The notes: generated from the letters alone by a model not told the origin. 64,000 nucleotides of DNA from Aphidius gifuensis (GCF_014905175.1 NC_057791.1:19596177-19660176); one strand, 5' to 3'; numbered from the stretch's first letter, positions 25,494 to 36,809 are shown. Numbers and translations are program-made.

Positions 25494-28400
25494 CTAAACA
25501 AAATAAGTACGAGGATTTATAGGAAGTAAAGTTGATGGTGGAGGTGGTGGTGGTGGTGTAGTTACTGAATTATTTTTTTGTTGTTGTTGTTGATGATGTT
25601 GTGATGAAGCCAATGGTACTAATGGTGGTTCAGGTATTGTACTGTATAAATGACTACCACGTGATGAAAGACTTGCTGGTCTACCAGTTGCAGTATGTAA
25701 TGCACTATAACCACCATGTAAATGTTGATGTTCAGCACCACTATCTTCATCTTCAGTTCTACTTGATGCTGAACTAACATATGTTGATTGTGTTGGTGTT
25801 GGTGTTGGTGCATGATGTACTGGTGCAACAAGCATACCATTTGGTTTTGACCATAAATCAATTGGTTGTGCTGTCATTGTTGTTGATAATGATGTTGTTA
25901 TTGTTGGTGTTGGTGCTGATGGTGCAGCAGTATAACGTGCTGGTATTCTAATACCACCAATATATCTGTCATGTAATTTTTTACCATCATTTCTATTGCT
26001 ATTGTTATTGTTGTTATTATTGTTGTTGTTATTACAACGTTTTTTATCAGCTGGATCAGGCATTGAAAACTTTAATTTTTCCCAAAATCTTTTATCATCC
26101 CATACAATAACTTGACACATTTGTAATAATAATTGTAATTCAGTATCATGTCTTGGTGCTTCAGCAGCAAGTAATATTAATACACGTCTTCTTCTTGATG
26201 CTGGTCTTATTGTTTCCATAGCACAACGTAATGCTGCACGAAATTCTTGATGTTGCCATTCATTTGCTAAAAATACTGGTGAAAATACAATAACAATTCT
26301 TTTAGCTGCAGCTGCTGCTGATGGTAATGCTTCTTGTGGATGTGCTGGTGGTAAATCACGATAATGTAAACATAAACTTAAACCAGATTGTTCTAATTCA
26401 GCTGATAAACAACCAGCAACAAATTCTTGATCACGTTCATTATATATAATATAACCATCATATAAACGATCACGTTCATCATCTGGTAATGATGATGCTA
26501 TTTTACCAAGTCTTAATCCATATTTTGAATGTGCCCATAAACGTATATCTTTACGAAATGCAAAACCAAGTGCAATCATTAAACATAATATTATAATAGC
26601 AACAAGTGATCCAGCTAATAATGGTACAAAATTACCATTATTACCACCCATTAATGGTGCAACACCATCACTATTTATTGATATAATACCACGACTAATA
26701 ATTTCAGTTGTTGGATCACCACAACGTTCAAGTGCTTGTGCTAATGTTTCAGTAGCATCACGACAATACATTTTTCCAGAATCACCATTATGCTTAGAAA
26801 GCCATAAACGTAATTTTTCTGTATTACTACAATCACAATTCCATGCATTACCCTCAAGTGTTATTTTAGCATCAACACCAGTACCAATAAATGCTTCCCA
26901 TGGACGAAAATCAACAATTCTATTACTATCAAGACGTAAAATTTCTAAATTTTTCATTTTATTAAATGTTGTATTACCAACTTTAGCAATAGCATTATGA
27001 TCCAAATACAACTCAGATAAATCATCAAGTTGATCAAATTCAAAACCACGTAGCTCACGTAATGAATTATCTTCAAGATGTAATACACGTAATGATGGTG
27101 CACCATTAAATGTACGATTATGTAATGCTGTTATTGCACTATTATTTAAATATAATATTTGAAGTCTACGTTTACCAATAAATACATGACTACCTAAATC
27201 ACCAAGATCATTACCATCAAGATATATTTCAGTAGCATCCATTGGTATTCTATCTGGTACATTTTTATAACCACCATTTGAACAATCAACAACATTTGAT
27301 GACCAACTATGATCATGATAACATGAACAATTATCTGGACATGTCATTTCACAATCACATGCATCAAAATCACAACAATGACATAAAGCAAAACAATGGG
27401 TTTCATAATTACATAAAAAATCTTTTGATTTTAATGATAAAAGTGGTCTTTTAGGTGTTGCTCGTATATGTATCATATCACACATAACTGAATCTAAATC
27501 CATAACACGTGGATATTGTCGTGTACGTGATAATTCATTAATTTTTGGTAACCATTCCATTGTACAATCACATATTATTGGATTATTACCAATATAAAAT
27601 TCAGGTAATGCTTTATCAATAGACACTTGTTGAATATTAAATGCTGTCATATCAATATGTTTAATTTCATTACCATATAATACAACTTTTTCAATATTAA
27701 TTTTTTTCATAAATGTACCTGGTGATACATTACGTATTTTATTATTATTTAAAAATAATGTTTCAATTTTATCTGGTATATTTGAATCAGTTATATCACT
27801 TATTAAATTAAAACTAGCATCAAGCATTTTAATATTAATATTATCATTGTTCATATAATAATTACCAAGCTCAGATATTTGATTATTATGCATATCAAGC
27901 CATTCAAGACTTGCTGGTAAATGGCTATAATCAAACCATAATAATTTATTATCAGATATATTTAACCATACAAGTGTTGTTAAATGACTAAATGCACCAC
28001 GTATATCTGTTAGCTCATTACAATCAAGACGTATTGCACGTAATACTGAATTACTTGAAAATGCACTTTGTTCAATATGTCGTATTGAATTACTTGCTAA
28101 ATTTAATACTTGTAATGCTGGTAATGTTGTAAATGTATCACGTGTTATATTTTCAATTTTATTATCAACAAGACGTAAACCATATAGCTCATTTAATCCA
28201 TAAAATGATTCATTATTTATTGATGATATTTTATTATTACCTAAATCAAGAGTTTTTAATAATTTTAATTGACGTATTGTATCTGGTATTGTTGTTAATT
28301 CATTGCCACTCAATGAAAAATCTTGTAAACTTGATACATTAATAAATGTATGACGATGTATATTTGTTAATTTATTACTATCAAGAAATAATTGTACCAA

Positions 28401-29726
28401 TGATACAAGACCAATTGTATGATTTGGATCAAAACGTGTTATACGATTATGTGATAATGTTAATGAATGTAAATTTTTTAATGATAAAAAACAACCATCA
28501 CTTAGTGTATCAATATTATTATATTCAAGATGTAAAATTTGTAAATTATATAAACCTTTAAATACATTACTATCAATTTTAGTTAATGCATTATTTGATA
28601 AATCAAGTACAACAAGTTGTTCTAAATTTGTAAATGTATCACGATTTATCCAACGACTTGTCAGTTCATTATTACTTAAATCAAGTGTTTGTAAATTTTT
28701 TAAATTATCAAGTAAACCTGGTGCAAGTACTGACAATGAATTATTACTTAGTACAAGATGATGCAACTGTTTTGTATCACTAAATAATTCTGGTGGTAAT
28801 GCAACAAGTCTATTTGTTGATATATTTAATTTTAATAATTTACCAAGACCACCTAATGCATGATCACCAACATGACGTATTTCATTGTTATTTATATTTA
28901 ATGTTGTTAAACTTTTTAAATTAATAAATGCACGATCTGGTAATTCATTTAAATCATTATAACTTAGATCAAGTACTTCCAAGCTTGATGTACATGATGA
29001 TGATGATGTTGTTGTTGTTGTTGATGATGATGTTATTCCAGTTGTTGATCCAATTGCTGATACTCCTGATGATGAATCAGTTGTAAAACCAAGTGAAACA
29101 ACATCTTGTAATTTATTATTTGTTAAATTTAAAGATAATAAACCTTGTACAGGACATAGCAATTCATTTGGCAATGACCAAATATTATTATCACTTAAAT
29201 CAAGTTTACGTAAATTATCAAGGCCACGTAATGAATCACGATTAATTTCAAGTGACATACCAACTGACCAATCATTATTTTTAGTATTTATTCGTAAATT
29301 ACGTATATTATGAGATGATGTAAATACACCACCAGATAAATAACGCATTTTACAATTTGCAATATTTAATTCATTTAAATTATTTAATGATTTTAAAAAA
29401 TCTTGTGAATTTTCAAATGAACTTTCAACAAATAATGCATCATTACATTCAAGTTTTAATGATGTTACAACATCAGCTTGTATTGCTGATATATTACCAA
29501 TAATATAATTTGCATTTGATAATGTACGTAAATAACATATTAATAATTTTTCTTTATTATCTTTTGTATTATCACCCCATTGACAACCTTTTGGTGATTC
29601 TAAACTTGTTATACTACGTCCATCAACAACACCACCACTGTTACCATTATCCAATGACAATAGTAATAACATAAAATACAATGAAAATTGTGTTAATATA
29701 TTTTTCAATGATAAAATCTCCATCAT
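25494..29726 (-). CDS. Long Toll receptor (Toll-6/Toll-8/Toll-10 group), intronless
   Basis: Single-exon transmembrane receptor of 1410 residues. The start is a double Met followed by a hydrophobic signal-like segment (about residues 13-24). A long leucine-rich repeat ectodomain ends in a CDC-type cap (NPIICDCTMEW, about 715). A dense cysteine cluster follows (about 775-805), typical of long insect Tolls, then a second LRR block with its own cap (GNAWNCDC, about 959). One membrane helix spans about 1034-1056 and the TIR domain about 1086-1224: box 1 LYDGYIIY, box 2 LHYRDLPP, an EW...EF helix and box 3 RFWEKLKF. The tail of about 185 residues has poly-Asn, Ser/Thr/Pro and Gln/His runs, a YSTIPEPP motif and a C-terminal TYFV. 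A Ser/Thr-rich insert (about 215-245) interrupts the first LRRs. Lack of introns is usual for long Tolls in Drosophila. These receptors act at the cell surface in tissue patterning and in some cases immunity. Which paralogue it is cannot be settled here; the divergent TIR leans away from Toll-7/18-wheeler. Confidence 0.95.
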   Translation of the reverse strand: MMEILSLKNILTQFSLYFMLLLLSLDNGNSGGVVDGRSITSLESPKGCQWGDNTKDNKEKLLICYLRTLSNANYIIGNISAIQADVVTSLKLECNDALFVESSFENSQDFLKSLNNLNELNIANCKMRYLSGGVFTSSHNIRNLRINTKNNDWSVGMSLEINRDSLRGLDNLRKLDLSDNNIWSLPNELLCPVQGLLSLNLTNNKLQDVVSLGFTTDSSSGVSAIGSTTGITSSSTTTTTSSSSCTSSLEVLDLSYNDLNELPDRAFINLKSLTTLNINNNEIRHVGDHALGGLGKLLKLNISTNRLVALPPELFSDTKQLHHLVLSNNSLSVLAPGLLDNLKNLQTLDLSNNELTSRWINRDTFTNLEQLVVLDLSNNALTKIDSNVFKGLYNLQILHLEYNNIDTLSDGCFLSLKNLHSLTLSHNRITRFDPNHTIGLVSLVQLFLDSNKLTNIHRHTFINVSSLQDFSLSGNELTTIPDTIRQLKLLKTLDLGNNKISSINNESFYGLNELYGLRLVDNKIENITRDTFTTLPALQVLNLASNSIRHIEQSAFSSNSVLRAIRLDCNELTDIRGAFSHLTTLVWLNISDNKLLWFDYSHLPASLEWLDMHNNQISELGNYYMNNDNINIKMLDASFNLISDITDSNIPDKIETLFLNNNKIRNVSPGTFMKKINIEKVVLYGNEIKHIDMTAFNIQQVSIDKALPEFYIGNNPIICDCTMEWLPKINELSRTRQYPRVMDLDSVMCDMIHIRATPKRPLLSLKSKDFLCNYETHCFALCHCCDFDACDCEMTCPDNCSCYHDHSWSSNVVDCSNGGYKNVPDRIPMDATEIYLDGNDLGDLGSHVFIGKRRLQILYLNNSAITALHNRTFNGAPSLRVLHLEDNSLRELRGFEFDQLDDLSELYLDHNAIAKVGNTTFNKMKNLEILRLDSNRIVDFRPWEAFIGTGVDAKITLEGNAWNCDCSNTEKLRLWLSKHNGDSGKMYCRDATETLAQALERCGDPTTEIISRGIISINSDGVAPLMGGNNGNFVPLLAGSLVAIIILCLMIALGFAFRKDIRLWAHSKYGLRLGKIASSLPDDERDRLYDGYIIYNERDQEFVAGCLSAELEQSGLSLCLHYRDLPPAHPQEALPSAAAAAKRIVIVFSPVFLANEWQHQEFRAALRCAMETIRPASRRRRVLILLAAEAPRHDTELQLLLQMCQVIVWDDKRFWEKLKFSMPDPADKKRCNNNNNNNNNNNSNRNDGKKLHDRYIGGIRIPARYTAAPSAPTPTITTSLSTTMTAQPIDLWSKPNGMLVAPVHHAPTPTPTQSTYVSSASSRTEDEDSGAEHQHLHGGYSALHTATGRPASLSSRGSHLYSTIPEPPLVPLASSQHHQQQQQKNNSVTTPPPPPPPSTLLPINPRTYFV

Positions 29727-30560
29727 TATTTTTTTTTATTATTGTTAATCCAATTTTTAAAATAATTTTTTTTTTTTCTATTTTTTTTTTTTGGAACCAC
29801 ACAGTTTCTACACATACACAAATGAACAAAAAAAAAATAATAATAAAATATATAACACAAAACACACTGATATACACTAAAGATTTCTTTTTTTTTTTTT
29901 TTTATTCAAAAAAACTTTTTTTTTTTAAATTTTATTCTTCGGCTTCTTCTTCACCTCGATGGAATGTATATCCTCATTCGTCACGCACTCATCGTTATAA
30001 GTTGGTGCTGTGTACTTGTTACACTCCACACCTTTCACTTTATATTTTTTAACTTAAAAATTCACAATTGTTTTATTATTATTATTATTAAATTCACTTA
30101 TCAATAATTTATGATTGTTATTCATCATGATATATTGTTCAATTCCATTTTTTTGTTTGTTTTTATTTAAAGATTTATTGATGTATTTATTTATTGATAA
30201 TGAATAAAAAAATTTTTAAATTACTATTTTTAAATTAATGAATAAACGCGTGTTTAATTGTAAATGTTTGAAATTAATAATAATAATTTAACGTGGGTGC
30301 ACTGTTGAAGCAACTTTGGACAACTGATTCTTGTGCATTGTGCAGCTTCACAAATGCTTTGAAATACCCCACCAAGTTTAACTTGAATTCCCCTTCTTCA
30401 TGGGAATACAGTTCTCTCGGATGACATCGTTGATTTTCGTTAGGTTATTTTCCACCACCACCACACCAACCACTATGTACTCCGTGCGACTCCGTGGATA
30501 TTCTCTGGATGTTCTATAGTTTGTGTATATATATTTTTTTAACGAATGAAGTATATACGT
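29727..30560 (-). promoter_or_regulatory. Toll 5' untranslated and promoter region (candidate)
   Basis: Immediately upstream of the Toll ATG is a T/A-homopolymer leader (29727-29935), then mixed-composition DNA at 29940-30040 and 30295-30510. The latter carries an arthropod-type initiator TCAGTT on the minus strand at 30322-30327. A start there would give about 600 bases of 5' leader if unspliced. No TATA box at the right spacing is evident. The exact transcription start cannot be fixed. Confidence 0.3.
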
Positions 30561-31247
30561 GTCTTTTTCTTTTACATTGATAATATAGATGATGGAGAGA
30601 ATAGTGAGTGTCTGCTTGATGATCCTGTTCTTATACTTGTGTTGTATATATATAGCTATATTTTTTGTCCTTTTTATATCTTTTTGTCCTTTTTTTTTTT
30701 TCTTTATAACTTTTGTACTCTGTTTGTTGGAGTAGAGAGATTATTTATTTATATATTTTTTTACTTTTATTTTACACACATTTGATGCTGTTGTCTTTGT
30801 TACTCATTCACGTGTATAAATATTATTTATTTATTCTTAAAATATACTGGTGGTTTAACTTCATGGTTGTTTCCAGTTTGCAAGAGAGATTGCTGATGTT
30901 AACGTGGATGATAGGTAGATAAGAATATAATAATTATGTGAGGATGAGATACAACTATGCAACCCTTTTTTTTTTCATTTTTTAACAACTGACACTGACA
31001 AACAACACAATTTTATTATTTAAATAAATTAAATTAAATGATTAAAATATTGTATTTGAAAAAATTAATGTTGACTTTAATTTTCTTGCTTAATAATAAT
31101 AAACGAGTTTTGTGTGATAATATGATTTATAATAAAACAATTTGTTATTTCGAGAAGCATTTATTGGAGCATGTGAGGCTTAAATATATAAATGCAATTA
31201 AGACTTGGAAATTTAAATTAATTTTTTTTTTTTTTAAATTTTTGTAA

Positions 31248-31660
31248 GGAGTAAGGATAAGTTTTGAAAATTTATTTTAATTTTTAAAATGACCAAATTA
31301 TTTTCTTGTATCATTTAAAAATATTTTCTTTTAAATTTTCAAGTCAACTTGCTTTTTAATTAATTAATTATTTTTTTTATAAAAAATTTAGTCATAAAAT
31401 TTTTTGATTTTACCAAACTTTTCGATATATCGTTTGAAGATATAAAAATATAATTTAAAAAAAAATCAAACAATACAATTTTACTATTTAAAAATTATAA
31501 TAAATAATATTAATTTAATAATTTTATAAATTCAAACAGAAATAAAAAATATATATTAATTATTTATCAAATATTTTTTCAAACAAATACCTTTGTTATT
31601 AATTCTCAGTGTATAAATTATTTATACATACAAAATTTTTATCATTAATTTATTTTTATT
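31248..31660 (+). repeat. 413-base direct duplication, copy B
   Basis: Second copy of 15357-15769, same orientation and length, with about 8 substitutions. Outside the 413 bases the flanks are unrelated: left GTAA versus CAACG, right AATTATTG versus GAAAAAAG. The junctions are sharp on both sides. The position matching the candidate donor reads ATAAG instead of GTAAG. Confidence 0.92.
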
Positions 31661-31680
31661 AATTATTGTTGACGAATCAA

Positions 31681-31706
31681 AAGAAGAAGAAGAAGAAGAA
31701 GAAAAA
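31681..31706. repeat. (AAG)n microsatellite
   Basis: Seven to eight AAG units running into poly-A, about 20 bases past the end of duplication copy B. Confidence 0.85.
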
Positions 31707-32120
31707 ATGAAATATAATTAGGGAAATTTATTATATAAGGGTTGCTATATATGCACTGCACTTTGTTAAAGCAACAGGTATATACACATATATTCTTCAA
31801 TGGAAACTTGTACCCTGTTAAATATATTCAGTGGCCAACCAATCGTAAAATGTCAAACAATCAGTCCAATATGTGTAAGACTCTTCAAGCTCACATTTCT
31901 ATACAAGTGGATGTAACCGTCAATGTCAATAAGGGTTACGCTCGGTGATTTTTTGACTCGTCCATCGGTATCAACATTTAAAACGACTTTTAAAATAATG
32001 TGGCTACATAATCACCAGAATTCAACAACATCAACGGCGGCAACAAGGCATTATTCAGCCCCTCGATCATCCCAACGCGCATCTTTTATTTATTTTAATT
32101 TTTTTATATATATTTCTTTT

Positions 32121-32158
32121 TCTTCTTCATCGTCATCATCATCAGCATCATCATCATT
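32121..32158. repeat. Interrupted (CAT)n tract
   Basis: TCTTCTTCATCG followed by imperfect ATC units. It encodes a polyserine artefact in one frame. Confidence 0.75.
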
Positions 32159-32893
32159 CTATCTCATTTTTATTCATTCAATATACATATATACTTTTCT
32201 TTATTTATTTACCATTACATATATGTACACACTGATGGCTATCAAACCAAACGATCGACGATTCAACGACGAGCAACAATAAATCAGTCATGGCAATACA
32301 CACAGACCGAAAGCAACGTTCCAAAAATCAGACATGGGACTCGTATATTTTTTCTGCGGCTTGTGTTTCTTATTTTTTTATACTTTTTTTATTATACAAA
32401 ATTGTTTTTTTTTTTTTTTTCGTTTTCGTTTTATCAACTTGTTATTTTGCTTCTTTTTAATTTTTTCTCTTTTTGCTACAACTTTTATGTCGTTTTATAT
32501 ACTTTTGAGGCTTTCACACTTTCAATATATATTAGCTAATCGTGCATCTTTCAAAACTATACAGGAGGTATCCTTAAAAAATTAAAAAAACAACATATTT
32601 CCTGTCTCCAGATGTTGAAATATATATTTTTTTAAAATTTTATCTCTTAAGTACATTTTATTAAGTTTTATTCTCTGTAATTCTAAAATTAACAATGACA
32701 ATTATTTAAGAAAAATAAAAATAATATTTAAACTTAGCATTGAAAAATATACAGACAATTAAGTCTAAACATTCCAAGTTTTAATTGGATAAATTCTTGA
32801 ACACTGGCTTTATAAATCAGACTGAACTCATCAGTGTTTATGGAACTATTAAGGTGTTTGCATATTGTCAAGCCCCTCCCCCTGGTGAAAATA

Positions 32894-32977
32894 TTTCTCC
32901 GCGATTTCTCCTGAATTTCTCCGCGATTACTCCGAATTTCTCCCAAATTGACTCATGCGGAGAAATGAGCGGAGAAA
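32894..32977. repeat. TTTCTCCGC direct and inverted repeat cluster
   Basis: TTTCTCCGCG occurs at 32894-32903 and 32916-32925 (22-base spacing), with partial TTTCTCC copies at 32905-32911 and 32937-32943. The reverse complement GCGGAGAAA follows at 32957-32965 and 32969-32977. The cluster can fold into hairpins and sits in a GC-richer patch of otherwise AT-rich DNA. It could be a small inverted-repeat element remnant or a multi-site binding platform. Confidence 0.75.
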
Positions 32978-35349
32978 AGTATCAAAATATGCAGTACCAT
33001 CGTCGAAACGATAGTCTCATATTTACTTGACTTGGTTCCATGGCCTCTTCGTCTACAATTATGACAAAATCTTTTCTTTTTTTTATTTTTATATTGTCTA
33101 GATTAAAATTGATTGTAATAAAAGAAGAAGAAAAAAAAAAATAAAGAATTTAAAAAGCACGTGGCAGATGATTAAGTATATCTGGCAAACTTGATGCTAA
33201 AAAAGATGTAGATATAATACTGAATCCCGCATATCAAAAATATACGGTCAACTGGGTTCCCACACTTCATTAAGTATTTACAAGCTGACGACACGGTATC
33301 AATTTTTCATGGATGGTAGTTAAATATGTATATGAACGAGATAAAGAGATGAAAAGAGAAAAATATATTATTTATCTTCTAGTATACATAACAGTTATGC
33401 TGGTCTAAAAATTAGTTGTTTGCAATATGTTGCTTCAAAATTGCCATATGACTTTTTTTAAAACTCATATTATAAAAAAGCTGTGAGTTTAAAATATGAC
33501 ACGACAAATTAATTGATAAATAAAATATATATTAAATAAAAAAAATAATAATGTTATTTGATATGTGAAAAATTTTAAAAAATAAAAAAATTATTATTAT
33601 TTTTCTATATTTAAAAAGCGATAAAAATTTATCTCAAGATTTATGAAGATTTATGCTTTTTTTTCTATTTCATTTCTCATGGTTTTTTTTTTTATTTTTT
33701 TGGAGGCTTTTTTTTAAATTGAATTTTTTTAATGATGGCTTAATATATTTTTTAAAATTTTAAATTATAATAACAAGACGGTGGAATTAATACGAAATCG
33801 TGGATTAATTTTATTAATATAAAATTTTGTTAAATTTAAAACAAAGAAGTTTAATTCAGATCACGATTTTATGAATCATTTTCATTTAAATGATGAATTT
33901 ATTTAAATAAATAAATAAATGAATCAAGCGAGTTCAAATTCAACTAAAAGGCGTGACACGATAAGTTTGTTAAAAGAAAAAAAATATAAATATATATTGC
34001 ATTTGTATGCTGTCAGTGTTTTTATCTTTTTCAAGGAGAATTATTATTAATCATTATGTTTATCATCTGCGCAATAGCCCAATCTTTATTCATTTAAAAT
34101 AAACAAGCTTTAGTTTGATAAACCAATTAGACTCCAAAACGTAATACTATATGTTTACTTAATCTATGCATACATGTTTTTTTTTTTTTTTATATTTATT
34201 TTGTCGCCTTGATGTGACACAAAAATATAATCAGCTACAGAAAAAATAATTATCAACGCAACTTGTATATATTTTATAAATGTCATAATTATTTTTTATG
34301 TTTAAAAATTTATCACATGAAAAATTATTCCATCTCGTAAATCAAAAATTATACAATAAAATTGTGTTATTTTAAATAACTACATATATATATTTCCATT
34401 TGAGATAATAAAAAAAATATTAAAATAAAAACTTTTTATATATATATTAAAAAATTTTAAAAGAAAAAAAATACTCGAGACTTAAACTTGAATCCAAGAT
34501 CAGAAAAAAATAGCTAAAATAGTTTTAAAAAATTATTTTAAATTAAAATTTAAAACAAAAAGTTTTATTGTATTGTCAGACTATTTAAACAATGGCCAAA
34601 CACCTTGCGGCAATTTTCCATATATAAACAAAACTAAGAACATGAAGAGTTATGCAAAAAAAAAAAAAAAAAAAATCTGATAAAGCAGTCCTGCAACATT
34701 GTTGTGGATATTCGAGATACACTCGCAGGTATATATATTTTGAATAACATAAAACAATAATAATAAAAACATAAAAAAAAAAATATGTAAAGTTGGCTTC
34801 TTCTGTATCCAACAAATCAGAATATAGAAAAAATATTGCTTATGTCGTTGAAGTTCATATTCATTGTAAAGTTTAATTTAAAATATATTTACAAGCAAGT
34901 AGGGTCTTCTATATAAATATATTTGTAAAATCTACATATATATAGTTTCAAGACTGTTAAAAAATTTATGTTACTATCATCATGAAATTTAAGTATGTTG
35001 ATCTTGTTGTTCGAGGTCAGCCGAGTAAAATAAAAGTCCATGCAAAAAACAAAAAAAAAAAAAAAATCAACCAATATACAAGCTTATCAAAAATAATATG
35101 AAAAATATTGAATTTATTTTTCATCAATCAAAATCATTATTGAAAAATTAATCAGACAATAATGATGTAAAAAAAAAAAAATTTATAAATAAAATTTCAA
35201 TATGTCGTATAATGATGACATTGTGAATTTATATAAAATTTAGTGCGACAATATGCTTGAAAATATAATTTCCAAGATGATTGATGTATTGGTAAATATA
35301 TGCAAAAAAAAATTGTTTAAAAAATTAAAAAATAAAATCATATATACAG

Positions 35350-35444
35350 AGGCGTGCCAGGTACATTACAGGCGGAGTTTTACCTGGTTAAAGAGACCGC
35401 CCCTGGAGTATCAGCAATATCAAGGAGTTTTCGCTTTGTGGAAG
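35350..35444 (+). other. Candidate 95-base exon, function unknown
   Basis: A distinctly GC-richer block between an acceptor-like ATATATACAG (weak pyrimidine tract) and GAAG|GTATCG. One frame, entered after one overhang base, reads GVPGTLQAEFYLVKE, then TAPGVSAISRSFRFVE and on through the donor. It has ordinary protein composition, unlike the homopolymer frames around it. A second + frame and one minus frame are also open, and the minus strand has a good donor (CCAG|GTAAAA), so strand is uncertain. Not recognised as any family. Confidence 0.25.
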
Positions 35445-36348
35445 GTATCGCGTGGCACCCAATCCATGTACTTATTATCCTCATATATAAATGCATCAAC
35501 ATATATATGTATATTGGTTATTACGCGTGTGCGTGCGTGTATTTTAACAAGATATGAAACACGCAAAAATACCTAGAGGCATCTTGTATGTAGTCTTTTC
35601 TTGATGCCCCTTTTTTTTTTTTTCTCTTTTTGTTTGTCTTTATTTATTTTATATTATTATTTTATTTTTTTTTTTGTTGCAACTCTTCTTGGAGATTTGC
35701 AATGGGAAGCAGCTTGTCTGTGTGTGTATGTTTTATTAATATTATATATTTTTTTATTTTAAAAAATTAACTACAAGATGAAGGAACCAGAACAAATTCC
35801 ACAATTCTCGTTTTTTCATATTTTGATTTATTAAGTATACGCATATAATATTGATGTTATATGCCAATTTAATATATACAAGAATATAATTTTTAAAATC
35901 CAGTAAAATATATATAAAGTTGAATAAGAAAAAATTATGAAAAAAAAGCATAGAGTAGTATCAATATATATATTTTGATATTTATCCTGATTCTTGTTGG
36001 TTGTTTGACCATGAAGATTGTAATGACTGGTCGATGATTGCGTGGAATCAAGGCTGATCATGTGTTGATGTATATACATTTAGCCATAAGTTAAAATCAA
36101 CATCCGTCTTTTGTTGTAACAATCATGCGAAAGGAAGTGTATATATTCTCTCTACTTTCAGAATACATACACTGGTCTGCAAAATCGATTACAACATTTG
36201 AACCGAGAAGAGAATAAAAAAAAAAAAAAAATACATATAGCTCTCAAGCATCGAATTGAATATAAAAAAAAATCAAGCAAACAAGAAACTTCTTCGTTCT
36301 CATGATCCGACTTACGGAATGGATATTGAAATGATCAAGAGGCGGCGT

Positions 36349-36402
36349 GACAAACATTCGTTTCGGATAAACATAAAACCGAAACATTTGTTTATGTTTG
36401 TC
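36349..36402. repeat. Interrupted inverted repeat with forkhead-type sites
   Basis: Arms are GACAAACA (36349-36356) and GTTTCGG (36360-36366), mirrored by CCGAAAC (36379-36385) and TGTTTGTC (36395-36402). The spacer and right arm contain ATAAACA and TGTTTAT, which resemble forkhead factor sites. The element lies in a patch of near-normal composition next to GGCGGCGTGAC. It can form a cruciform or hairpin, or bind dimeric factors. Confidence 0.7.
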
Positions 36403-36787
36403 GTCATGTGACCGTCAACGCCCATCACAAAAAAATTTTTTTTTTAAATAAAAAAACATTAATTTTATTAGATCCATACATAAAAGAGCGCACACACACA
36501 CATGTCCCAATAAATTATATTATTTATTTATCTTCACTCCCTATTACAATTGCGTGCGCGGATTAAATATATTATATTTTTTATTTTTATTTTCATTATC
36601 AAATCATGGATATGGATTTTCATACCTGCGAGTTTAAAATTAATATAATATATTTCATGATGTACATAATAGTCAGTATTATAAATTTTGAATTGTAAAA
36701 TTGTTACATGATTTACCCTGTAGTTGGTATTGCACTGGGTATATCAATAATAAACCTACAATCCAATTTAGGGAATTCAAAATAAGA

Positions 36788-36809
36788 CAACAACAACAAC
36801 AACAACAAC
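36788..36809. repeat. (CAA)7 microsatellite
   Basis: Seven CAA units. Confidence 0.9.

Larger units (their letters stand above)
30561..35349. other. AT-rich gene-poor stretch upstream of Toll
   Basis: Holds copy B of the 413-base duplication, a GAA microsatellite and an inverted-repeat cluster near 32.9 kb. An island at 31750-32070 of near-normal composition has open + frames but no clear splice-bounded exon. A GTTCCCACAC Su(H)-like match lies near 33258. No gene is recognised. Confidence 0.5.

Noticed and set aside
27242..28561. Open frames on the + strand opposite the Toll gene (27242-27454, 28133-28342, 28346-28561)
   Set aside because: They are antisense shadows created by the strong A/T third-base codon bias of the receptor gene; the translations are His/Tyr/Asn-rich and resemble no protein.
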